From Nannocystis bainbridge (GTDB lineage Bacteria; Myxococcota_A; Polyangia; Nannocystales; Nannocystaceae), in assembly GCF_028368995.1 (NCBI RefSeq), contig NZ_JAQNDL010000001.1, positions 4,180,001-4,244,000 on the forward strand: a stretch of 64,000 nt of DNA. The letters are read 5' to 3'. The translations under genes and the position numbers were made by a program. Shown in pieces: positions 42,538 to 50,652 of this stretch (position 1 is the first letter of the stretch; every line of letters begins with the position of its first letter). The notes beneath the pieces are model-generated. The model made no database searches. It worked only from the letters and a program-made list of their open reading frames with translations, and was not told the origin of the DNA.

Positions 42538-42974
42538 GCCTCGACCGCTTCGCACGCAGCGTCGTCGCCCGTCGGCGCCTCGCCGCACCTCCGTGGTGCC
42601 GGCTCGCAGGCCCACGACCGACGACGCGCTCGCGTCTGTCCTTAAAGTCATGTCCTCGGGGCACGCCGCGGTCGTCCGTCCGCGGATTTGCGCGTCCGTC
42701 CGCGCCCCGATCGCCAGGAATTCGCGCCGGCCCGACCCGGAAAAACGCGACAGAACCATGTCCTGACCGCCTCCTCACGCGTCCTGCAATTGACACCCCT
42801 CGCGGGCCCCTGTAACGCTCTTTTGACACGGTTTTCCCGCGGAGAACTGCGATCACGGACTCGCACCCACACGCCGGAGCGCCCGCCGAGAGCGGGCTCG
42901 AACCCCAGGGGGAGGCCGGGGCGGGCAGCCGGCTGGCGGCCCTGCGCGCGCAGATCGAGCAGCGTTTCGGCTAC
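42538..42974. other. 437-bp gap, probably including the true 5' end of the GGDEF/EAL gene
   Basis: A palindrome pair lies at 42634-42666. From 42816 the GGDEF/EAL frame is open and codes a family-like start (SRLAALRAQIEQRFGYLPAFF), but it has no ATG, GTG or TTG before 42975. A GGAGA motif at 42841-42845 sits 6 nt before ATC 42852. The remainder shows nothing. Confidence 0.45.
42634..42666. repeat. Palindrome array upstream of the GGDEF/EAL gene
   Basis: CGTCTGTCC-TTAA-AGTCATGTCC-TCGG-GGCACG, in 14-bp register. Confidence 0.65.
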
Positions 42975-45653
42975 TTGCCGGCGTTCTTCGAGCCGGCCTT
43001 CGCCTGCCCGGACACCCTCGCCGACCTGTGGCACGCCGCCAGACACGCCTACCTCGATTGCCCGCTGCCGGCGGTGTTCAAGGAGCTGACCCTCCTGCTG
43101 GCCCTCCGCCGCGCCGGCGCCGGCCTCGTCGAGCACGCGCTCGCCCTCACCCGCCTGGGCCTCGCGCCCGCGGCCGTGCTGAGCGCCCTCGACGAGCCGC
43201 GCGCCTTTGTCGATCAGCTGGCGGCCGCCCGCGATGTGCTCCGCGAGCAGCACCTGCACCTTGAGACATGGCCTGAAGACCCTGTCCTTCGCGACATGCT
43301 CATGCGCTGCGGCCTGGCCTTCGCCGCCGACCCGCAAGGCGGCGCCGACGGTCGCGCTGCGCTGGCCGCCGCGTTGACGCCGGCGCTGTACACCCGCTGG
43401 ACCGCGCTGGCCGCCTACGCCCGCGGCCGCGCGGCCTGGTTCGAGCTGCACCCCGACCTGGCCCAGCGGATCGACCCGCCGCTGGTCGAGACCCACGCAT
43501 GGTTGCTGCGCGAGGCGCCCGGGCTCGCGCGTCACTTCGGCGACCCGGCCGTCGGCGCCCGCCCGCTGGTCGCGCCCGCGCTGCTGCGCCTCATCGACGC
43601 CGTCCCGACCGGCATCCTCCAGCTCGACGCCCGCGGCGCGATCGTCATGTCGAACACCACCGCGCAGCGGCTGCTCGGCCACGGCCCCGAGGCGCTCGCC
43701 GGCCTGACGATCGACGACCTCGAGCGCGGCGCCCTGCGCGACGACGGCCAGCCGCTCGCCCCCGGCTCACCGCTGCGGCGCTGCCTCGAGCAGCACAAGC
43801 CGCAGCCCCCGCTCACCGTCGGCCTCCGCACCGCCAGGGGCGAGCTGCTGTGGACCAGCCTCGCCGCCGTCCCGCTCGCGGACGACGACCACGGCGCCGC
43901 GATCATGGTCACGCTGGTCGACATCGGCGAGCGCCGCAAGATCGAGCGCGCCCTGCAGGAGAGCGAGATCAAGTACCAGCTGCTGGTCGAGGCCAGCGAC
44001 GTCTTCCTGCTCTGCTTCGACCGCGACGGCTTCATCTTCCACGCCAACGCGCTGATCGCCGGCCTCTTCTCCAGCACCGTCGACGACCTGATCGGCAAGA
44101 GCCTCGGCGACCTCGCGCCCGACTTGCCCGAGCTGGCCGAGGCCTACCTGGCCCGCTTCGCCCAGGTCATGGAGGGCGGCATCGGCGTCTCGGTCGAGGA
44201 GATGATCGAGGTCCGCGGCAAGACCGGGTGGTTCTCGTCGACCGTCGTGCCGCTGCGCGACTTCGACGGCCAGGTCACTGGCGTCCAGGTCGTCGCCCGC
44301 GACATCACCCGCCGCCGCCGCGCCGAGATCGCCCTGCGCGCCCGCGAGGAGCGCTCGCGTCACGACTCGCTGCACGACCCGCTGACGCGCCTGCCCAACC
44401 GCCAGGCCTTCATGGAGAAGCTCGAGACGGCGCTCCAGGCCGTGCGCCAGGGCCGGCCCGCCTTCGCGGTGCTGTGCCTCGACCTCGACCGCTTCAAGAA
44501 CGTCAACGACAGCCTCGGCCACTCGACCGGCGATCGCCTGCTGATCTCGTTCGCGCGGCTGTTGCAGGACTGCGTCGGCCCCGACGACCTGCTCGCGCGC
44601 CTGTCCGGCGACGAGTTCGGGGTCCTCTTGCCCAACGTCCAGGACGCCAGCGACGCCATCCGCGTCGCCGACCGCATCCTCGCCCAGCTCAAGCGCCCGC
44701 TGTCGCTGCGCGATCAAGAGGTCTACACCTCGATCAGCGTCGGCATCACCTGGAGCGCCCTCGGCTACGAGCGCACCGAAGACATCCTGCGCGACGCCGA
44801 CACCGCGATGCACCGGGCCAAGCGGCGCGGCAAGAGCCGCTACGAGCTGTTCGACGCCGACATGCACGCCGAGGCCGTCGCCCAGCTGACGCTCGAGAGC
44901 GACCTGCGGCGGGCCATCGAGCGCGTCGAGTTCGAGGTCTACTACCAGCCCGTCATCGACCTCGTCAGCGGCCAGATCAGCGGCTTCGAGGCGCTCCTGC
45001 GCTGGAACCACCCGACCCGCGGCCTCGTGCTCCCGGGCGAGTTCATCGGCTGCGCCGAGGAGACCGGCCTCATCATCCCGATCGGCGAGTGGGTCCTGCG
45101 CGAGGCGTGCGGCCAGATGCAGCGCTGGCACGCCAAGTACCCCCACCGCGAGGCGCTGTCGATCAGCGTCAACCTCTCGGGCAAGCAGTTCGCCCAGCCG
45201 GCCCTGATCGCCAAGGCCCTGCACGAGAGCATGCTCGTCCCCTCGAGCCTCAAGCTCGAGATCACCGAGAGCGTGATCATGGAAGATCCGAAGACCGCCT
45301 CCGAGCTGATCGAGCAGCTCCGGCGCGAGCAGGTCCACTCCTACGTCGACGACTTCGGCACCGGCTACTCCTCGCTCAGCTACCTGCACCGCTTCCCGAT
45401 GTCGGCGCTGAAGATCGACCGCTCCTTCATCAGCAACATCGGGCCCGACGGCGAGAACGCGGAGATCGTGCGCACGATCGTCACGCTGGCCCACAACCTC
45501 GGGATGAGCGTCATCGCCGAGGGCGTCGAGACCCGGGCCCAGCTCGACCTCCTGGCCGAGATGGGCTGCGAGTTCGGCCAGGGCTACTTCTTCTCGCGCC
45601 CGGTCTCGCGCGGCGTCGCCGAGTCGATGATCTCGCGCGACTGCAAGCCGTGA
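42975..45653 (+). CDS. PAS-GGDEF-EAL cyclic-di-GMP signalling protein
   Basis: At least 892 residues. A helical N-terminal region (about 1-195) looks like an AhpD/carboxymuconolactone-type fold without its cysteines. Two PAS domains follow (about 205-320 and 330-450), then a diguanylate cyclase domain with SGDEF (about 543) in place of GGDEF, and a phosphodiesterase domain with EAL (GFEALLRW, about 671), NLSGKQF, DDFGTGYSSL and EGVET. It may make or degrade c-di-GMP; catalytic residues of both look intact apart from G-to-S. TTG 42975 is the first usual start, but homology-like sequence begins about 40 codons earlier. No membrane segment. Confidence 0.88.
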   Translation: MPAFFEPAFACPDTLADLWHAARHAYLDCPLPAVFKELTLLLALRRAGAGLVEHALALTRLGLAPAAVLSALDEPRAFVDQLAAARDVLREQHLHLETWPEDPVLRDMLMRCGLAFAADPQGGADGRAALAAALTPALYTRWTALAAYARGRAAWFELHPDLAQRIDPPLVETHAWLLREAPGLARHFGDPAVGARPLVAPALLRLIDAVPTGILQLDARGAIVMSNTTAQRLLGHGPEALAGLTIDDLERGALRDDGQPLAPGSPLRRCLEQHKPQPPLTVGLRTARGELLWTSLAAVPLADDDHGAAIMVTLVDIGERRKIERALQESEIKYQLLVEASDVFLLCFDRDGFIFHANALIAGLFSSTVDDLIGKSLGDLAPDLPELAEAYLARFAQVMEGGIGVSVEEMIEVRGKTGWFSSTVVPLRDFDGQVTGVQVVARDITRRRRAEIALRAREERSRHDSLHDPLTRLPNRQAFMEKLETALQAVRQGRPAFAVLCLDLDRFKNVNDSLGHSTGDRLLISFARLLQDCVGPDDLLARLSGDEFGVLLPNVQDASDAIRVADRILAQLKRPLSLRDQEVYTSISVGITWSALGYERTEDILRDADTAMHRAKRRGKSRYELFDADMHAEAVAQLTLESDLRRAIERVEFEVYYQPVIDLVSGQISGFEALLRWNHPTRGLVLPGEFIGCAEETGLIIPIGEWVLREACGQMQRWHAKYPHREALSISVNLSGKQFAQPALIAKALHESMLVPSSLKLEITESVIMEDPKTASELIEQLRREQVHSYVDDFGTGYSSLSYLHRFPMSALKIDRSFISNIGPDGENAEIVRTIVTLAHNLGMSVIAEGVETRAQLDLLAEMGCEFGQGYFFSRPVSRGVAESMISRDCKP
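43263..43305. repeat. Dispersed palindrome inside the GGDEF/EAL gene
   Basis: AGACATGGCC-TGAA-GACCCTGTCC-TTCG-CGACATGCTC, encoding ETWPEDPVLRDMLM in the helical N-terminal domain. Confidence 0.7.
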
Positions 45654-45658
45654 GAATC

Positions 45659-45680
45659 GACCTGTCCTCGCGGACAGGTC
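45659..45680. terminator. Perfect 9-bp hairpin between convergent genes
   Basis: GACCTGTCC-TCGC-GGACAGGTC, 5 bp after the GGDEF/EAL stop and 6 bp before the VOC stop. A clean member of the CCTG/CAGG class; bidirectional terminator role inferred, no T-run. Confidence 0.6.
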
Positions 45681-45686
45681 ACTGCC

Positions 45687-46156
<470 letters not shown>

Positions 46157-46160
<4 letters not shown>

Positions 46161-46771
46161 GCCGCGCCGACTGTAGCGCAAGCCGCGACCGCGCTGTGCA
46201 GCCGCGGCTCGCCCGGGTCGCCCGCCAGCACCTCGGCCTCGTGCAGCGCCAGCGCCTCGAGCCGCGCGGCCAGCTCCTGCTCCGTCACCAGCCCCATCTC
46301 TCGCGCCAGCTCGACGTAGCTGTGGAAGTGTCGCGCCTCACACGCCAGCAGCCCGCGGTACAGCTTCACCAGCCCCGGGTCCTCCAGCGTCTCCGCCAGC
46401 AGCCGCATCCGCTCGCAGCTGCGGGCCTCGATCAGCGCGCAGCACAGCAGCGTGTCGAGCAGCCGCATCGGCTCGTGCGTGCGGGCGGCCGCCATCAACT
46501 TCGCCGCGTACGGGCTCGGCTTCTGGCGGCGGAACTCGAGCCCACGCGCGCGCATCACCGCCACCACCTCCTCGAAGTGGGCCAGCTCCTCGCGCGCCAG
46601 CCGCGACAGCGGCACCACCAGCGCCGGCCGCTCCGGATAGCGGAAGATCAGCGACAACGCCGTCGACGCCGCCTTCTTCTCGCAGTGCGCGTGGTCGAGG
46701 AGGATCTCGGGCAGGTGCTCGCGCGCTCGCGCGGCCCAGCTCTGGTCGGTCGGCGCGGCCAGGTGCAGCAT
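46157..46771 (-). CDS. miaE: tRNA-(ms2io6A37) hydroxylase MiaE-like di-iron protein
   Basis: A 204-residue ferritin-like di-iron protein hydroxylating the isopentenyl side chain of A37 in tRNA. Ligand helices: LLDHAHCEKKAASTAL, LAREELAHFEEVV, CALIEARSCERM and LLACEARHFHSYVELA carry the E/ExxH pattern. KPSPYAAKL is also characteristic. The start is ATG 46771 with TACACT 10 nt upstream. It is divergent from a lipoprotein gene 29 bp away. Confidence 0.85.
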
Positions 46772-46781
46772 CGGCGACGGC

Positions 46782-46791
46782 AGTGTACCCT
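46782..46791. promoter_or_regulatory. Back-to-back -10 elements for miaE and the lipoprotein
   Basis: AGTGTACCCT holds TACACT on the minus strand (10 nt before the miaE ATG) and TACCCT on the plus strand (9 nt before GTG 46801). The two hexamers overlap by 2 bp, so the two promoters must compete for polymerase. Confidence 0.5.
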
Positions 46792-46800
46792 GGCGCTCGC

Positions 46801-47637
46801 GTGCCTGCCCTGTTTCGCGTCGCGGCTGCCCTCGCGTTCGCCGCTTGCGCCGTCCCCCCGCGCGACATGCCCCCGCAGCCGCCTGCCAGCGCGCCCCCGG
46901 TCGCGCGCTCGCACGGCGCCCCCACCCGGATCCTCGCCGCCCACGCCCAGCTACCGGCCGACGGCGGCCAGCGCGAGTACTTCGGCGTCCCGGTCGGCAC
47001 CCTCCTCTACGTCGTCTTCTCCCGCCCGCTCGACCCCGCCGCCCTGATCCCCGGCCGCTTCGTCGTGCTGGCCCGCGACGGCACCCGCCGCGTCCCGATC
47101 GCCGCCAGCCTCGCCCCCTCCAGCGAGCGCGACGAGCTCCGCGCGCTCGAGCTCGTCATCCCCGCCCCCCAGCGCGAGCTCGTCAGCGTCACCGTCGCCG
47201 GCCAGTTGTTCGACGCCGACGGCCGCGACATCGAAGGCCAGTCCGCCGACGTCGTCCCCGCCGACGCCGCCCCCTGGCCCGTCGCCGCCGAGCTCGTGTC
47301 CGTGGGCACCGACTGCCCCCCCGCCGCGCCCGCCGGCGTGCGCGTGTGGTGGAGCGCCCCGGTGGCCGCGGGTGCCGGCGGCGTCCGTCTCTTGCTCGCC
47401 GACGGCCGCGCCCTCCCGCCGGTCGCCGTCGCCGACGTCGCCTGCGCCCCCGAGCAGCGCCTCGCCGAGCCCGCGCCCGCGTGCGACCCCGAGGACGACA
47501 ACGTCCTCGACTACTGCACCCCTGTCGGCGCCGCGATCGAGCGGATCGAGCTCGACGACGGCGCCGCCCGCGATCGCAGCGGCAGCCTCAGCGCCGCCGG
47601 CTCGCTCCAACTTTCGCACATGTCCTCCGGGACATGA
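46801..47637 (+). CDS. Lipoprotein with Ig-like/SbsA-like domain
   Basis: A 278-residue exported protein. Signal VPALFRVAAALAFAAC ends in lipobox FAAC. The domain (about 45-150: FGVPVGTLLYVVFSRPLDPAALIPGRFVVLARDGTRRVPIAASL...) reads like a bacterial Ig-like domain of the SbsA_Ig type; a second beta-rich part follows with cysteines (CPPAAPAGVRVWWSAPV, CAPEQ, CDPEDDNVLDYC). Function unknown. Its last codons (LSHMSSGT) lie in a palindrome array that runs into the histidine kinase start, and the three genes form a likely operon. Confidence 0.75.
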   Translation: MPALFRVAAALAFAACAVPPRDMPPQPPASAPPVARSHGAPTRILAAHAQLPADGGQREYFGVPVGTLLYVVFSRPLDPAALIPGRFVVLARDGTRRVPIAASLAPSSERDELRALELVIPAPQRELVSVTVAGQLFDADGRDIEGQSADVVPADAAPWPVAAELVSVGTDCPPAAPAGVRVWWSAPVAAGAGGVRLLLADGRALPPVAVADVACAPEQRLAEPAPACDPEDDNVLDYCTPVGAAIERIELDDGAARDRSGSLSAAGSLQLSHMSSGT

Positions 47638-47665
47638 GCTTTACGCCATGACCCGAAGGACACCC
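47616..47665. repeat. Palindrome array across a gene junction
   Basis: GCACATGTCC-TCCG-GGACATGAGC-TTTA-CGCCATGACC-CGAA-GGACACCCAC. The first two cores supply the last codons and stop of the lipoprotein gene; the third supplies the ATG (47648) of the kinase gene. Confidence 0.8.
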
Positions 47666-48607
47666 ACCATGGCGATCGCCCGCATGACGCGGTCGATCTC
47701 CCTGCCGATCATCCTCGCCTCCGTCGCCGTCGCCGTGTGCCTGGCGCTGCTGGTCGGCTGGAGCTACATCGTCCTGCAGAACCCCGAGCTGGTGGCCGAC
47801 CTGCGCGGCAACTGGTGGTTCCTGGCCGCCGGCATCGGCTCGCTGGTGGTGATCATGTTCGTCATCCTCCTCTTCACGGTCTTCCTGATCCGTGAGATCC
47901 GCGAGGTCCGGCGCCAGACCAGCTTCATCGACTCGGTCACCCACGAGCTCAAGAGCCCGCTCGCCGCGCTCAAGCTGTGCCTCGAGACGCTCGCCCGGCC
48001 CGACCTGCCCGGCGCCCAGCACGAGCGGCTGCGGCGGATGATGCACGACGACGTCGAGCGGCTCACCGCCTTCATCGACCGGGTGCTCACCGCCACCCGG
48101 CTCGCCGGCGAGGTCCGGCCCTCGCAGCACCTCACCGACATCTCGCTCGCCGAGCTCGCGCGCCGCTGCGCCGCTGGCGTCACTCGCCGGGCCCACCTCG
48201 CCGACGACGTCGTGCGCGTCGACATCGGCCCCGATCTGCGGATCGTCACCGACGAGGTCGCCCTCGCCGCCGTGCTCGAGAACCTCATCGACAACGCCAT
48301 CAAGTACAGCGGCGACGACGTCGAGGTCGTCGTCAGCGCCGGCCCCGTCGACGCTCGCGGCCAGGTCGCCCTCGAGGTCCGCGACCGCGGGATCGGCATC
48401 CCTCGCACCCACCTGCGCCGCGTCTTCGAGCGCTTCTATCGCGTCCCCGAAGAGGCCGTCCGCGAGCGCCGCGGCACCGGCCTCGGCCTCTACGTCGTCT
48501 CCGCTCTGGTCCGCTCCCTCGGCGGCCGCGCTGAAGCTCTGTCCCCCGGCCCCGGTCAGGGCACCACCCTCCGCATCATCCTCCCCATGCGCCTGCGCTC
48601 GGCCTGA
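47648..48607 (+). CDS. Sensor histidine kinase
   Basis: A 319-residue membrane kinase. Two TM helices (about residues 18-38 and 55-80) enclose only a 15-residue loop, so it senses the membrane or a partner instead of a periplasmic ligand domain. The cytoplasmic part has SFIDSVTHELKSPLAALK (phospho-His), ENLIDNAIKYS (N box), VRDRGIGIP (G1) and RRGTGLGLYVVSAL (G2). The start is ATG 47648 (inside a palindrome core) or ATG 47669. An OmpR-type regulator follows. Confidence 0.88.
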   Translation: MTRRTPTMAIARMTRSISLPIILASVAVAVCLALLVGWSYIVLQNPELVADLRGNWWFLAAGIGSLVVIMFVILLFTVFLIREIREVRRQTSFIDSVTHELKSPLAALKLCLETLARPDLPGAQHERLRRMMHDDVERLTAFIDRVLTATRLAGEVRPSQHLTDISLAELARRCAAGVTRRAHLADDVVRVDIGPDLRIVTDEVALAAVLENLIDNAIKYSGDDVEVVVSAGPVDARGQVALEVRDRGIGIPRTHLRRVFERFYRVPEEAVRERRGTGLGLYVVSALVRSLGGRAEALSPGPGQGTTLRIILPMRLRSA

Positions 48608-48661
48608 ACGTTTTCGGAGCCGAAGGCGCATCATCATGTTTTGCAGCTGCGCGAAGATTTC

Positions 48662-48698
48662 CGGAGCGCCGCCCGCTCCGCTGAACCATCCTGAGGAG
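48662..48698 (+). promoter_or_regulatory. Leader hairpin and ribosome site before the OmpR gene
   Basis: CGGAGCG-CCGCC-CGCTCCG forms a perfect 7-bp hairpin (48662-48680), and GAGGAG (48693-48698) lies 8 nt before the TTG start. This is one of the few clear Shine-Dalgarno sites in the window, decides the TTG at 48707, and implies translation from the shared kinase message. Confidence 0.6.
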
Positions 48699-48706
48699 CA
48701 AGCGGA

Positions 48707-49462
48707 TTGACCACCTCTCCCCGCCTCCTCCTCGTCGAGGACGAGCAGCACCTCGCCGCCGGGCTCAAGTTGAACTTCGAGCTCGAGGGCTACGCCGTCG
48801 ACCTCGCCAGCACCGCGCGGCGGGCCGCCGAGCTCCTGCTCGGGGCGCGCTATGACGTCATCGTCCTCGACGTCATGCTCCCCGACACCGACGGCTTCGA
48901 GCTGTGCAAGAAGTTGCGCGACGGCGGCAACTTCAGCCCCGTCCTCATGCTCACCGCGCGCGACGCCACCGACGATCGCGTGCGCGGCCTCGAGGTCGGC
49001 GCCGACGACTACCTCGTCAAGCCGTTCGAGCTCAGCGAGCTGCTCGCCCGGGTGCGCTCGCTGTTGCGCAGGCGCTCGTGGGAGCGCGAGCAACGCGTGC
49101 CGCAGGAGCAACCTCTGCAGGACGCGAGCATCATCATCGTCGCCCCGATTCGCTTCGGCGACGCCGTCATCGACGTCGAGCGCGGCGAGGCGCGCATGGG
49201 CGATCTGGAGGTCAAGCTCACCCGCCTCGAGTTCGACCTCGTGCGCTACTTCGCGAGCAACCCCGGGCGCGTGCTCTCGCGCCAGGAGCTGCAGGAGCAG
49301 GTGTGGAAGCTGGCGAACTACCCCAACACGCGGATGGTCGACAACTTCATCATGCGCCTCCGGCGCCACTTCGAACCCGACCCGGTCAATCCCGTGTATT
49401 TCGTCTCCGTACGTGGAACGGGTTACAAATTCGTCGTCCCGACCGCGGTGACCAAACCGTGA
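48707..49462 (+). CDS. OmpR/PhoB-family response regulator
   Basis: A 251-residue regulator: receiver with EDE, phospho-acceptor Asp55 (VIVLDVMLPDTDG), TARDA and YLVKPF, then a winged-helix effector domain (about 145-245) with KLTRLEFDLVRYFASNPGRVLSRQEL and RMVDNFIMRLRRHFEPDPVNPVYFVSVRGTGYKF. Partner of the preceding kinase. The following gene is a fatty acyl desaturase 59 bp downstream, so this system may respond to membrane state; this is an inference from order only. Confidence 0.92.
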   Translation: MTTSPRLLLVEDEQHLAAGLKLNFELEGYAVDLASTARRAAELLLGARYDVIVLDVMLPDTDGFELCKKLRDGGNFSPVLMLTARDATDDRVRGLEVGADDYLVKPFELSELLARVRSLLRRRSWEREQRVPQEQPLQDASIIIVAPIRFGDAVIDVERGEARMGDLEVKLTRLEFDLVRYFASNPGRVLSRQELQEQVWKLANYPNTRMVDNFIMRLRRHFEPDPVNPVYFVSVRGTGYKFVVPTAVTKP

Positions 49463-49521
49463 CACGGATTGACGCCTCGGAGACAGGCGGCGTTCGGGCA
49501 TCTCCGGCACCTTGAGCGGGC

Positions 49522-50469
<948 letters not shown>

Positions 50470-50480
50470 TAATTTTTAGA

Positions 50481-50500
50481 GTCTGGCCCTCGGGCCAGGT
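50481..50500. repeat. CTGGCCC hairpin downstream of the desaturase
   Basis: TCTGGCCC-TC-GGGCCAGG, a member of the CCTG/CAGG class, just before the terminator. Confidence 0.5.
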
Positions 50501-50510
50501 TTCTCTGAGA

Positions 50511-50543
50511 AGACCCCGAGCGTGTCCGCCCGGGGTCTTTTTG
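50511..50543 (+). terminator. Intrinsic terminator of the desaturase transcript
   Basis: AGACCCCG pairs with CGGGGTCT across a 12-nt loop and is followed by TTTTTG; the only classic stem plus T-run that I see in the window. Confidence 0.75.
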
Positions 50544-50563
50544 TTGGGTCACCGCGCCATTCT

Positions 50564-50652
50564 CGACATGTCTCAAGGACAGCGCGACGGCTCCCCATCT
50601 GTCCCGAAGGACATCTACATCTTTCGACCTGTCCCGGGGGCCATCCGCGGTC
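50564..50652. repeat. Dispersed palindromes at the end of the giant beta-sandwich gene
   Basis: CGACATGTCT-CAA-GGACAGCG, then CCATCTGTCC-CGAA-GGACATCTAC and CGACCTGTCC-CGGG-GGCCATCC; three units with looser spacing. Confidence 0.65.
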
